64,000 nt of DNA. Origin: Aurelia coerulea (taxonomy: Eukaryota; Cnidaria; Scyphozoa; Semaeostomeae; Ulmaridae). The stretch spans positions 11,428,501 through 11,492,500 of the forward strand of contig CM076952.1 of NCBI GenBank assembly GCA_039566865.1, in the 5' to 3' direction. The notes beneath the pieces are model-generated. The model saw nothing but the letters and a program-made list of their open reading frames with translations, made no database searches and was not told the DNA's origin. This document shows, piece by piece, positions 22,420-33,379 of this stretch (position 1 is the first letter of the stretch; every line of letters starts with the position of its first letter). Position numbers and translations under genes: made by a program.

Positions 22420-25338
22420 TTAACCCTTTATTGACTTTTTAAAACCATTCAGGGAGGATGCCGTCTTAGATTCAGCTGGGAGGCTATTCCATAGTTTAGC
22501 TCCCCGGAAAGAAAAGCATTTTTGCCCATTTGTTGACTTTTTCTTTGGCAACCTTAAATCAGTTTCAGTATTCCTGAGACTGCGGGAGGAACTTGTTGAG
22601 TTTTTGATAAAAAGGTTACACAGGTATTGTGGAGCCAAATCATTGAGCGACTTGAAGACCATCATTTTAGACTCAACATCAATGAGTTCTACGATAGTCT
22701 TCCAGCCCAACTCCTCGATAAGTTGTCTGCTTGGGGTTTCAAAGCTGCTATTTGTAATTATTCTAGCAGCACGATTTTGAAGCTTTTGCAACTGGTTTAT
22801 GTCTGTAGAACCAGCACAACCCCAAACAGAACAACAATATCGAAAATGGGGCTCAACAATGCCTGTGTAAAGAGTTTTCAAACTCTCCTTAGGTAGAAAA
22901 GACTTGGCATGTCTTAAAAAGCCGATTGCCCTGGAGACCTTGGTAGAAACTGCCTTAATTTGCTCCTTCCAGTCCAAAGAGCTATCGATTTGTACTCCAA
23001 GGTACTTTGTCTTTTGAACTACTTCGAGCTCATTGTCACGTATTTTCAGTTCCAAGACTTCGTTTCGACTTTTGAGAGAGTTGTGTTTCTGCTTTGTAGA
23101 TATAAGCATTGAATGAGTTTTTGCTACATTCAAGGACAGCTTATTGCCTTGCAGCCAAGTGTCCAGTTTTCTAAGATCACTGTTTATAGCCTCATTCAAC
23201 TGAGTCAAATCGTTCGACTGTTGGCACAGACTGGTATCATCAGCATACATAGTCACAGAGGAATCTTGGACAGCCTGGGGAAGATCGTTGATATAGATGA
23301 GGAAGAGAAGGGGGCCAAGGCATGACCCCTGTGGGACTCCCACTTCTATTTCCTGGATATCTGAATCAACACCGTTAACCCTACAGAATTGTTTGCGGTT
23401 GGATAGGTAGGACCTAAACCAAGATAGCTCTCGCTGCTGCACGCCATAAAGTTCGAGCTTTTTACAAAGAATGTCGTGGTCGACCGTATCAAATGCTTTT
23501 TTCAGGTCAATAAACACTAATCCCACCAATTTACCGAGATCAAGCCCATTGTACCAATCATCGTTCATTTTAAGCAAACAAGTCAACGTGGAGTGAAGGC
23601 GTAAAAACCCAGATTGGTCAGCTGTGAAAAGGCCATTTCCTTTCATATGCTGGTACAGTTGGTCAAAAACAAGTTTTTCAAAGAGCTTTGAGATGACAGG
23701 TAAGACTGATATTGGGCGATAATTAGATTTTACAGTCTTATCACCATCTTTGAAAATTGGGGTAACTCTAGCTACTTTCCATGAATCTGGGAACTGGCTG
23801 GTTTGAATGGATGTGTTAAACAAGAAAGCCAGAGAGTTTTCAATATAAGGCAAAGCAAGCTTCATAAAGTAGCTAGAGATATTGTCAATCCCAAAGCTCT
23901 TTGATGTTTTAACCTTGGCAAATGCATCCCTGATATCTTTCAGCTCGATTGTCTTGAAGTTAAATTTGGCCTTGTCTTTGTTAACTTCATAGTCACCTGA
24001 TAGTAGGGGATTAGCGGCAGGTTGTATTTTATCTGCTAGTTCTCTACCTATAGTGCAAAAGAAGTTGTTCATTGAATTGGAAACATCCTTTTTGTTCCGA
24101 GTTTCAATGCCTGACTCTTTGAGACAATCAATGCTACTTGATTTTGATCTCTTATTGAGAAGTTCATTAATTGTTTTCCAAGATTCTTTCATATTGCCTT
24201 TACATTCAGAGATCCTATCAGTATAATGCTGTTTCTTCAGCCGAACATTAAGAGCATTGACCTTATTACGGATATGTCTGTAAGAATCCATAAGGATTGG
24301 GGATTTACCTTTGACTGCTGATTTTTTCAGTTTGTCTCTTGTACGCATCAAATCCCGAAGATCCTTGTCAATCCAGGGGCAATATTTTTCAGAAACCCGC
24401 ATTTCACTCAAAGGGGCATGTTTTTCTATGATCAAAGAAAACATTTCAGACCAATGATTGACAAGCAAATTGACATCATCAGTTTCAGTAAGCATTTGTT
24501 CCCAACATATCTCAGAAACATCTGCAAGGAATGCTTCCTCGTTAAAATTTTTCATTTTGCGAGTCTTGATCTTTTTGTGACCTTTTTCTACTGCTCCATC
24601 GAATTTCCGAATGCAGTAGACCATATAGTGATCACTCAAGGAAACCTCATGCACCCCTGACTTTAGTATGTTTCTGGGACATGTTGTAGCGACATGGTCA
24701 ATGAGCGTTGCAGTGTCAAGAGTGACTCTTGTTGGTTCCTCGATAAGCTGCTTGAAGCTGAAAAGCTCATACAGACTAGAAATGTGCTTTGCATTGTTAT
24801 CCAATGACTGATCAGTTGATTTTTTGGCAAGATCACAATTTGTGTCTCCAAGGAGAATAATTTCTTTGCCCTCCTTGTCAAGGAAAGCAAGGGCTTTTTC
24901 CAGCTTATTAAAGGAGTCAACAGGGTCACTGGGTGGTCTATACCAGGTAACAACAAGAAAGGGCTTACTTTTGGGTGGGGAAATTTCAACACAGAGAAGT
25001 TCTAGACCATGGGAAGGCATATCATCCCTCGGTGTCATTTTGATAGAGTCTCTTACGTAAGTAGAGACACCACTTCCATTGCAGGTCCTGTCAAGGCGCT
25101 TTTGCTGATAACCCGAAATTGCAGAAAGCTCTGTTGGAACAGAAGCATCAAGTTTAGTTTCATTTAGGGTAAGAATATGGATCCCCTGGTCATTTAAGAG
25201 CAACTTTATTTCATCATGGTGACTGCGCAGACCATTGATATTCAGGGATGCGATTGCCATACCCCTTTTAAAACCTAGATGCTGATGAGACCCTGTCGAT
25301 ACAGTATTACGATCGAAGGCATCCTCCCTAAATGGCAT
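22420..25338 (-). CDS. Intact LINE ORF2: APE endonuclease + reverse transcriptase
   Basis: A single 972-codon open frame. The endonuclease begins at about residue 27 (MAIASLNINGLRSH), with NETKLD near 57, LLGDTNCDL near 165, LIDHVATTCP near 210 and SLSDHYMVY near 235. The reverse transcriptase has SNYRPISVLPVISKLFEKLV, VFIDLKKAFDTVDH near 605, VGVPQGSCLGPLLF near 660 and TMYADDTSL near 698. The thumb and C-terminal region (ELGWKTIVELIDVESKMM) end 35 codons after FSFRGAKLWNSLP. It nicks target DNA and copies its RNA at the nick. The start at 25338 is the first Met; the domain itself could start at the Met near residue 27. All visible catalytic residues are present, so the copy may be active. 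L2/CR1-like. No ORF1 is recognised upstream. Confidence 0.9.
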   Translation of the reverse strand: MPFREDAFDRNTVSTGSHQHLGFKRGMAIASLNINGLRSHHDEIKLLLNDQGIHILTLNETKLDASVPTELSAISGYQQKRLDRTCNGSGVSTYVRDSIKMTPRDDMPSHGLELLCVEISPPKSKPFLVVTWYRPPSDPVDSFNKLEKALAFLDKEGKEIILLGDTNCDLAKKSTDQSLDNNAKHISSLYELFSFKQLIEEPTRVTLDTATLIDHVATTCPRNILKSGVHEVSLSDHYMVYCIRKFDGAVEKGHKKIKTRKMKNFNEEAFLADVSEICWEQMLTETDDVNLLVNHWSEMFSLIIEKHAPLSEMRVSEKYCPWIDKDLRDLMRTRDKLKKSAVKGKSPILMDSYRHIRNKVNALNVRLKKQHYTDRISECKGNMKESWKTINELLNKRSKSSSIDCLKESGIETRNKKDVSNSMNNFFCTIGRELADKIQPAANPLLSGDYEVNKDKAKFNFKTIELKDIRDAFAKVKTSKSFGIDNISSYFMKLALPYIENSLAFLFNTSIQTSQFPDSWKVARVTPIFKDGDKTVKSNYRPISVLPVISKLFEKLVFDQLYQHMKGNGLFTADQSGFLRLHSTLTCLLKMNDDWYNGLDLGKLVGLVFIDLKKAFDTVDHDILCKKLELYGVQQRELSWFRSYLSNRKQFCRVNGVDSDIQEIEVGVPQGSCLGPLLFLIYINDLPQAVQDSSVTMYADDTSLCQQSNDLTQLNEAINSDLRKLDTWLQGNKLSLNVAKTHSMLISTKQKHNSLKSRNEVLELKIRDNELEVVQKTKYLGVQIDSSLDWKEQIKAVSTKVSRAIGFLRHAKSFLPKESLKTLYTGIVEPHFRYCCSVWGCAGSTDINQLQKLQNRAARIITNSSFETPSRQLIEELGWKTIVELIDVESKMMVFKSLNDLAPQYLCNLFIKNSTSSSRSLRNTETDLRLPKKKSTNGQKCFSFRGAKLWNSLPAESKTASSLNGFKKSIKG

Positions 25339-27101
25339 TTGATTAACCGCCTGTGGAATATCATTTAAGATAGTATTACTAGAATTAAATGGCTTTCCTA
25401 CCTATCAATCATTTTAGGCAGGTCTCCAAGTGTTGCACCACTGATTAAAATGTGATGGCTCATCGATTTTTCAACCTTTGAGATGACGAATCAACAGGAA
25501 TTCTTGACGTCACGTAAGTGATCTTGCCACCGGGTGCCCTGAGTATCAGAGCATTCTCTTGGGCCTAAGCCACCATAATGGTGCAACTGTGTGCTGCATG
25601 AGCTCAAGATATGTCGCATGGTCGAACATCGTTTTCGTCAGGCAGCATTCCAATTCATCGCAATGGCTCCTTTACCAACCTTCCTCATTCCAAAAAAGTG
25701 GGGTTTTAAATGTAGGCCGCTCAGACCCCTCTGCATTAACAGTGATATTATAGGGAGACGAAATCAAAATTTGTCCTAAGATTAAAGGAAAAAGAGAGGA
25801 AGAGTAGAGGATCATACTCATAGTATTCAAAAATTTTGCTTCATATTGTAAAACCTATTTTCCTCATGAAAGCATTCCAAAAGGGCGATACCCCTCTAGT
25901 TTTTGATTAATCAACGAATGAAAGAAACAGTCAGTCGTTATCGCATCCCTCAACCATAAAAGCCCATTCCTTGTTCGATTCACAAACTGTTTAGAATAAA
26001 ATTCCCTTTCATTGGAGACCCCCCTCGAAGCGCTCCGTGGTAGCGAGCATATCTGTTCCCCTCCTCTAGGATGGGCGAAATTAAATGAGAAACTCTGAGT
26101 AAGACGTGACTCTCATTGCCCTTATGTCCCCTCTACTGCCTCCGCCTGCGGTATCTCTGGAGAAAGGAACCAATTTGAAAACAAATGAAATGTTAGAAGA
26201 TCGTTTCTTTTAGCTCTATGCCCCTGCGAAGAAATTTACGATCCCATTTGAGCTGCCCCCCCCCCTCCGCCGCCCCCTGAAGCCTTCTTTGGTAAAGAAG
26301 AAATCCATGATATTTTCTGTTGGATTTCTTTGTAGGCCTTCAAGGGCCTTGGCCTAGACTTATGGCGTGATTCCTTGAATTGGTTCTATGTTTTGTAACT
26401 GCGCGAAGCGTCCATTTAGACGGGATGATGTTATAAGTCTTATCAGATGTCAACTGTGAAAGGCCTGATGTTGTCTTGGGACAGAACAAAAGCTCTGCAA
26501 TGCGTCATTCGAAAGGATACTTAAAACAATAATGACTACACTCAAATTCAATCAGCTTGTTCTAATTGCTTCAAAATTTAACAATGCTCAATTTTTATGG
26601 TTGAATGAACGACAGACTCACGACTGTAATCACACAAACAATTGGATATGACTGCTGCTTCGTTATTGAAAGTGTATAATCCGGAGCAGTGGAACAATAG
26701 GAACCTTCGAATGTCAGTCCCTTGCACCTTAGCATGATCTCCCTTTCTCATTGGAAGCCCCCATTAAAATTCCCCTGTTCTCTCCTCTCGAGCCAACGAT
26801 ATTTTAGCTGGAAAAAGAAGCCGATCTATGAAACTCTGCCCTTGCCCTTTCAAAAGAAAAAGTGGGAGTACGACACAGCTCCAATGTATCATTGGTCCGC
26901 CAATTGTGATATGTCTAAAGATCATTCCCTTGTACACAGAAAACTGAAAGGGATTCCGCCAATCCTTTGATGTCACCGAATTCACCCCTTGCCCTCATTT
27001 GGGGGCGAATTTGAGAAAACAAAATCTCTATTGCACCCCGTAGAGGGAAGACGAAGATATTTGGAAAGTTTCACGAGGATCAGTGCAACGGTGCTCGAGT
27101 T
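25339..27101. other. Intron sequence, no gene recognised
   Basis: May include the 5' UTR of the LINE next to 25338. A poly-C patch lies at 26257-26275. Open frames at 25559-25779 and 26722-27000 have no recognisable domain. Confidence 0.4.
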
Positions 27102-27909
27102 TTTTGCTGCGAAGAAAGCAAATGGGCCTACCTTCACCCGCCGCAGAATCCCAGTAATCGGCATTAAATCATTCTTTTTCGCAATAATAACCAGCGGATA
27201 CATTAACGAATAACTTCACCACAAATTCAATTTCTTTCCACCATTTAATAATCAATAATTTCGATAAAATGTGACAAGACTTTACAGCTTCTGCAGCAAA
27301 CCGTCCAACTACTGTCGATTCATAGTTTTCTTGTTGCAAACACCAGGAAAGCTTGCATAAAACAAAAGGTTGTGCAAGGCTCAGATCTCCCATATGACAC
27401 AGCAAAATGTTACCATTGATAATAGATTGTACACCTTTGAGAATAGATTGCAGGGGAAATTTCTTTACACAAATTATGTACTTTTCCGATGTGACAAAGA
27501 AATTTGCAATCTTTGAGAAATTTTTTTATTTTCTCTTTATTTTGCAAGGATAGAAAGACTTTAGGAGTGTGCAATCTATTCTCAAAGGTATCATTTTGCT
27601 GTGTCATATGGGAGACCTAAGTCTTGCAAAACCTTTTGTTTTATGCAAGTCTTGCAAGACTTCCAACGTGTTTGCAACAAGAAAACTTTGAATCGACGGT
27701 AGTTTGGACGGTTTGCTGCAGAAGTTGTAAAGTCTTGTCACATTTTATCGAAATTATTGATTATTAAATGGCGGAAAGAAATTGGATTTGTGGTGAAGTT
27801 ATTCGTTAATGTATCCGCTGGTTATTATTGCGAAAAAGAGTGATTTAATGCCGATTACTGGGATTCTGCGGCGGGTGAAGGTAGGCCCATTTGCTTTCTT
27901 CGCAGCAAA
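27102..27909. mobile_element. Near-perfect foldback element, ~800 bp
   Basis: The left arm (27102-27425) and right arm (27585-27909) are inverted copies. They are near-identical over the outer 200 bp (GCTGCGAAGAAAGCAAATGG at one end, its reverse complement at the other) and slightly less so inside. The loop is itself partly palindromic (AGAATAGATTGC near 27441 versus GCAATCTATTCT near 27570). No clear target duplication, and no coding capacity. RNA across it would form a hairpin of roughly 400 bp. Confidence 0.85.
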
Positions 27910-28560
27910 TAGCTTTAATTCCTCTAGGATTTTCGAAAATCACACAAACAAATACCTTCATGTTATTCCTGGACATAATTCACGTAACATGTGAAATTTT
28001 GAAAGCTATATCTTATTTGTAGCGTTCCTGAAGAATTCTTGAACATAGGCCAATTTTCGAAGGAATGAAACTCGATGTAACGCCGATCCCTGATAAGATT
28101 TTTACGCCACACAAAATTCGCTTCACGTTTTAATAATATAGAATATAGAAGATACAGGTTAACTAATCTAAATCGAATTTACATAACTAATGATAAGAAA
28201 CAAATATTTTCTAAACTATATAACTGTAGTGGATTTTACGTGCGGCCCATGAACACATTAAAACAAAGATGTATCGTTTCCTTAAAATGCAATTATCTAT
28301 ATGAAAATATATGATCAAAAGATCAACACAACAAATTCAAGTCAATTCAATATTGTTCAAAGTTTCTGAGCTCCTTTTCACTGTGCGTCACCAACAAAGA
28401 ATAAGGAATAAATACGCTCACCAGCATGCCGTCATCGATTTGGGCTTGGATGGCTCTTGTCATAAGACTTAAGACTAGGCCTATCTCTGAAACGTCACTG
28501 GTTGAATGCGTTCTCTCTCGGAGCTCTCTTGCGTCTTGTTCTTTCATCAACAAAATAACA
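27910..28560. other. No gene recognised
   Basis: AT-rich. A 68-codon minus-strand open frame at 28347-28553 has no recognised domain. It could be the boundary of the BEL/Pao fragment, but no LTR is seen. Confidence 0.4.
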
Positions 28561-30942
28561 ACTCCCCTCTAACTCTTCATACAGCTCCTGAGGGAACCGA
28601 ATAGGACGCACACTGCCAAGGAAATGCATTAAACGACTGAAAAGGCCGACTAACAGTCTCAAGGGATATACCGTTGTGGGGGTCTCCTGAGTCTCTTTGA
28701 CCTCATTTTCGCGTTCTGGGGGTCTCCCCGCCTTGACGTACTACGGCAACTGACTTCCCTCTTGTGGACTTGGTCTTGGTGGCTCTTTCAGGAACACATA
28801 TCTTTTCTTTAACTATTTCATCACTACTTGCTCTTTGTGTCCTTCAAGGAGGTGCAGTTTTTGGATAAATCTATTTAACTTTCCTTTCTCTGTTTTGAGT
28901 GTCACTGTCCGACTTAAACAATCTGCTCTTTCATAAACTTCTGTCACCATTCCCATATTCAATTGACTTGTTTTCGGAAGCTGTACACTGTTCTTTAGTG
29001 CTTCAAAATCTTCAGCAAATTCCTCTTGTTGTACTGTTCTGTACCAATATTCTTCTGCTGACTTTATCTCATCTGTGCTCGTAAAACGTAAGCTGTAATT
29101 CTTGCTAACTGTAAGAATTTCTCATATTTGGCTGGATCAATTACTCTTGATACAGACTTTATGGTGGAATGGTGGCAAACTGTATTTTTGACCATCTCTG
29201 TTTCTGATTCTGGTGAAACATCGATCTGATTTTCTGGCCATTCTACTTCATCTTTCTTTAACCACTATGGCCCATTCCACCAAAGTTGGTTGTTGATTAC
29301 TAAATCTAGATTCTCCCCCCGAGTCAACAAATTAGCTGGTTTTTCATTTCCTGGGCAAAAACGCCAACATTCAGGTGATACATTTTCTTGTATCGACTGC
29401 ACTAGATTCGAAACGAATAATTTCCATTTTCTGCTTGGCCTTCGTATCCAGCTGAGTGCGACCAAACTGTCTGACCAACACACTTTTCTGCCCACAGTCA
29501 CCTTTATTGATTCTAACACAAACTTCAACAATTTGGAAAGAGTGAATGCTGCTAGCAGCTCAAGTCTGAGCAAAGTTAATCTTTTAGTCGGTGCGACTCT
29601 GTTCTTGAACATGACTAACTTAACCTTCACTCTTCTGGAAGTATCTTTTAACACGACGTGCACTGCTGCACCATAGGCTTTCGGACTAGCATCCCCAAAT
29701 CCATGGAGCTCGACGCTGTTGACATTGGTAAGTTTGCTTACAAAAAATCTAGGAATGCACAGATTTGATAACTCTTTCAAATCTTCCTTCCATTTATTCC
29801 ATAAAGACATAAGATCTGCAGGTAACTTCTGATCCCAATCTAACCCCCGTGTCCATAGTTCTTGGTATAGGATCTTTGCTCTAACAGAGAATGGACCTAG
29901 CCATCCCAACGGGTCGAAAAACTTTGACGATGTACTGATTAGACTTCTCTTGGTTCCTTGATCTTGAATATTTGTTTCTCTCCTTGACTGAACAAAAATT
30001 TTATCTGTTTCTGTATCCCACGAAATACCCAATGCTTTCAATGGGTCATCTTAACTTTCAATTTCTATCACATTCTTTGTTGCCCTTTGGTCTTTTGGTA
30101 TACGGACAAGAACATCTTTAGAATTACTGGCCCACTTGACTAATTCGAAGCCTCCAGATTTCATCATTCCCGTAGCTCCTTCATACAACTGGAACACACC
30201 TTCACTGTCTTCCGCTCCTTTTAAGCAGTCATCAACATACATGTTCTCTTTTGATAGTTTCCGATGCTTCTGGAAATGATTTCTTGTTTACTTCGGCATG
30301 ATGTTGCACAGTTGCTATTGCTTCAAAAGGACTTGAAACATCTCCAAAAGTTAAGCGTGTCATGCAGTACGTCTTTGGCTCTATTTTGGTATTAGAATCA
30401 CGCCACAGAAATCTATGCACATTCGTATCTTGCTTTGCAAGTTTTTTTTGCAAGAGTATTTTCCTGATATGAGCCATCAAGGTGACACAATGAAGGCGAA
30501 ACCTAATGATCATTGAAACTAAATTAGGTTGCAATATAGGTTCTGGTAGAAGACAATCATTGAGAGAAACTCCATTCTTATTCTTTGAAGATGCATCAAA
30601 TACTACTCTACACTTGGTTGTCACTTTATCAGTACGAAAAATTGGATGATGAGGCAGATAGTTAATCTTCGTCTCTGAATTTGAATCCGTCTTGTCTATT
30701 TCTCTTGCGTGCCCATCTTTCAAGTACTGATTTATTGCATCTTGATGCATGCTTGCCTTTTCTTGATCACACTGCGTACGTTTTTCTATTTTCACAAGTC
30801 TGCTAACAGCCTGATGCCGATGCCGATCCTGTACAATCTTTTCGCCATGGCAATGCAACTGTGTAACGCTCTCCGTCATAGACAAGACTATCTTTGAATT
30901 GTCGCATCGCACTCTCCTCGTCTTTCGTGAACCTCCTGTCAC
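28561..30942 (-). pseudogene. BEL/Pao retrotransposon pol fragment (RT-RNase H)
   Basis: Minus strand. 30942-30232 has the Pao RT start (YLPHHPIFRTDKVTTKCRVV, then FDASSKN and SLNDCLLPEP). 30242-30051 has the catalytic YVDD (MYVDDCLKGAED). 30041-29265 holds the RT connection and RNase H-like region (FFDPLGWLGPFSVRAK, GFGDASPKAYGAAV, LRLELLAA, CWSDSLVALSWI). The protein then decays through stops toward 28561, and no integrase HHCC or DDE block is visible. Frameshifts and stops separate the blocks, so it is dead. No LTRs were found. Confidence 0.9.
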
Positions 30943-31887
30943 TTTCGTCGATTCCCAAAGAAGCTAATTGCCAGAATTGAGATCAAGGTTGAGCTCTTCC
31001 TCTATTGTCTTCACTGTAGCAACATTTGTCATTGCTCTGTTGATTGGATGATTTTCTAATCATACATCTATATTTCCTGAGATCATCCGTCCAAATATTG
31101 AGATTGTTGCTTTCGGACTACTAGCATCTCTCTTCTTTATTCAGCTTCTTAATATGTCAATGTTTGCTGTTTGTCTTGGGTAGCAATCAGCTAACTTTAA
31201 TCCCTTTAAATATCGATACTTTGAAATATCCACTGGAACTGCTTCCAGCGGTGTGCATACCTTATCTATGCACTTACACTTACATCAGCTGACTTACTGC
31301 CATCTAATGCTGTTAAAGTAAATTTGAAATTTCTCACTTTATTTGTTCTTGATTGACCATCATGCATGTGTATTGTGGTCAATTTTAATGTTCCCTCAGA
31401 CAGCATTCCTAATGAATCAGCTATGTCCTGCTTTATTGATGAGTGATCACTTCCACTTTCTATCAGAATCCTGACATCTTTTTCGGTTCCATTCTGAATC
31501 AACTTTGCCTTTGCTGTGGGTAGCAGCCTAGTCTTATTTTCTGAATCTGCTTTCACATTCCCATTTAAAACTCCAACATGGCTTGTTACTGTAGCTTCTG
31601 CTCTCTCAGAAGAACTGACTCTTTCATCTTTGGTTACTTCTGTCTTGGGACTCGAACCTGCTAATGCCGTTGTTGATGAAAACCTACTGTCCCCTTGATC
31701 CTTGTTTTGTACACGTGGCCTATTTGACATTCTGGGATGAGTGAACGGTTTGGAGTCGACTTCTCTATGTCCTCTCCAGACATTACCTGTGACCGAAGAA
31801 AAATAGAAGAAAAACTCTGCCGTAAGTCTCTTATCTTCTTCTTCATTCTCTAGCTTGGAAAGTTCATACTCCCACTTTCTTCTAATG
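30943..31887 (-). pseudogene. BEL/Pao protease region
   Basis: 31901-31266 on the minus strand encodes a Pao-type region with a retroviral-like aspartic protease segment (LIESGSDHSSIKQDIADSLG; the usual D-S/T-G is read as ESGS, so the catalytic Asp looks mutated). The stretch 31265-30943 links it to the RT with stops. The open frame's apparent start lies inside the neighbouring MITE; the true frame continues from gag on the other side of it. Confidence 0.75.
31879..31887. repeat. Target-site duplication, left copy
   Basis: CTTCTAATG here and CTCCTAATG at 32389-32397 flank the MITE (8 of 9 bases identical). Confidence 0.65.
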
Positions 31888-32388
31888 AGCATAGGTTCCA
31901 AATCTTTAACTCAGGGTAAAAAGGTGGGTGTAAAATTCAATGACCTATTTCTTCTGATTGAATGACTTGAAAGAAACTTTATATACTTATCTATACTTCT
32001 ACCGTTGGACTTTCCAGAAATTTTGAACTTCTTTCGAAATTACAGCATTTCTTACATTTCAACTCATTTGAGGATGTGATGTCATCAAATTTCTAAATCA
32101 TAAACCAGATGAGTGACAGACTTTTGCTTGATACCATATTGTAGGCATTCCTAAACTATGGTTTTCTTCGAAGTTACTTCATGTTGCGTCAAGCTTTTTG
32201 GAAATTATGATGGTTTTAAGTTTTTTTATAAATTTTTTCTTTAATTCTTGAGAAAGAAGAAAAATACTCTAATTCTGCCAACGGTAGAATTATAGAGAAA
32301 TAGCTAAAGTTTCTTTGAAGTCATTCAGTTCAAAGAAATAGTTCACTCAATTTTACACCAGCCTTTTTAAAGATTTCGAACCTATGCT
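31888..32388. mobile_element. MULE-type MITE inside BEL/Pao gag-pro
   Basis: 501 bp. Ends AGCATAGGTTC.AAATCTTTAA are inverted, and similarity continues over about 130 bp (AAAATTCAATGACCTATTTCTT versus its mirror near 32330). A 9-bp flanking duplication fits Mutator-like elements. Ignoring the insert and one duplication copy joins the flanks as ...LPNDIRRKWEYEL in one frame, which confirms the boundaries. Confidence 0.85.
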
Positions 32389-33375
32389 CTCCTAATGTCA
32401 TTTGGCAGCTTACTTTGGAAAATTGGGACAAGAATTCTGTGACACACTTCAAGGTTTGGTTTGGTTAGGTTTGGTTTGATATTGTTCCAGAGTGTGATAT
32501 GTATGAACCAAAGTGTCATACAAGTAACTCAGTGATTGTGCAGTCACCCTTTCTCTCTTCTCTATGTTGAGTATTGATTCGACCGAATGTTCAACGACTA
32601 AACGTTGTCTACTATAACGCTTCTTTGATGCATCTAGGGCCTTTGAGTAATTGGAAATCGTAACTTCAATGTATTCAATGGCTTTTCTTGCAGATGCTTT
32701 GACATGTGCTCTCAGATAATTGAATTTCTCTCTCTCGCTTAACGCATTGTTTTCGTGAATACTAGATTTTAACTGATCCCACCATGAAACCCATTTTATC
32801 ATGTTGCCATGAAACTCCTGCAACGTAAACTTGGGTAATCTCAAATTGCTACTTAAACTTCATGCTCTGCATTCCTACAGTGGTGTCCTATCCTCGATTG
32901 ATTTCAACTCTGCTTCCTCCTCCGTAATCTGTTGTGAACTAAATCGTTCCACTCTTCTCGATGCGCGAAGGATTCGTTGTTGAAATTCTGTCAACTCTTA
33001 TCTCCTTATCTAGTATACTTTCATCTATCTGTAGAGTAATGATTTCTTGAACTATAGACCCTTATTGTTCTTCCTTTTCATTTAATCGATGTAACGAATT
33101 TTCCATTTCAGCTTTTGATACTGCACCATGATTAAACTCAGCAATCTCTAATAGTATCATCTCTATCGCTGAACTATAAAACTTTTACTTTCTACGAAGC
33201 TTCTCTATCTCATTGGAGTTACTTATATCATCACTTGTCGTGTCTGCAGTAAATGAGGCTTTGTGCTGCATTGCCTCCAATATTTTCTTACTCCAACTAT
33301 TTATCTTTAAATCCATTTCTTTCTTCATTTGATGGACCATATTTGATTTTGTTTTCATTAAAACTTTCATTTAAT
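32389..33375 (-). pseudogene. BEL/Pao gag (DUF1759-type) fragment
   Basis: 32844-32449 encodes LPKFTLQEFHGN, then WVSWWDQLKSSIHEN, LSEREKFNYLRAHV and A.KAIEYIE. These are hallmarks of the DUF1759 gag region of Pao elements. 33370-33185 carries the N-terminal Lys-rich, helix-forming segment. Stops separate the two. A short GGTTTGGTTTGG repeat (32455-32480) blurs the C-terminal part. Just beyond 33375 the sequence switches to DIRS-like coding sequence, with no visible LTR between. Confidence 0.8.
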
Positions 33376-33379
33376 TAAT

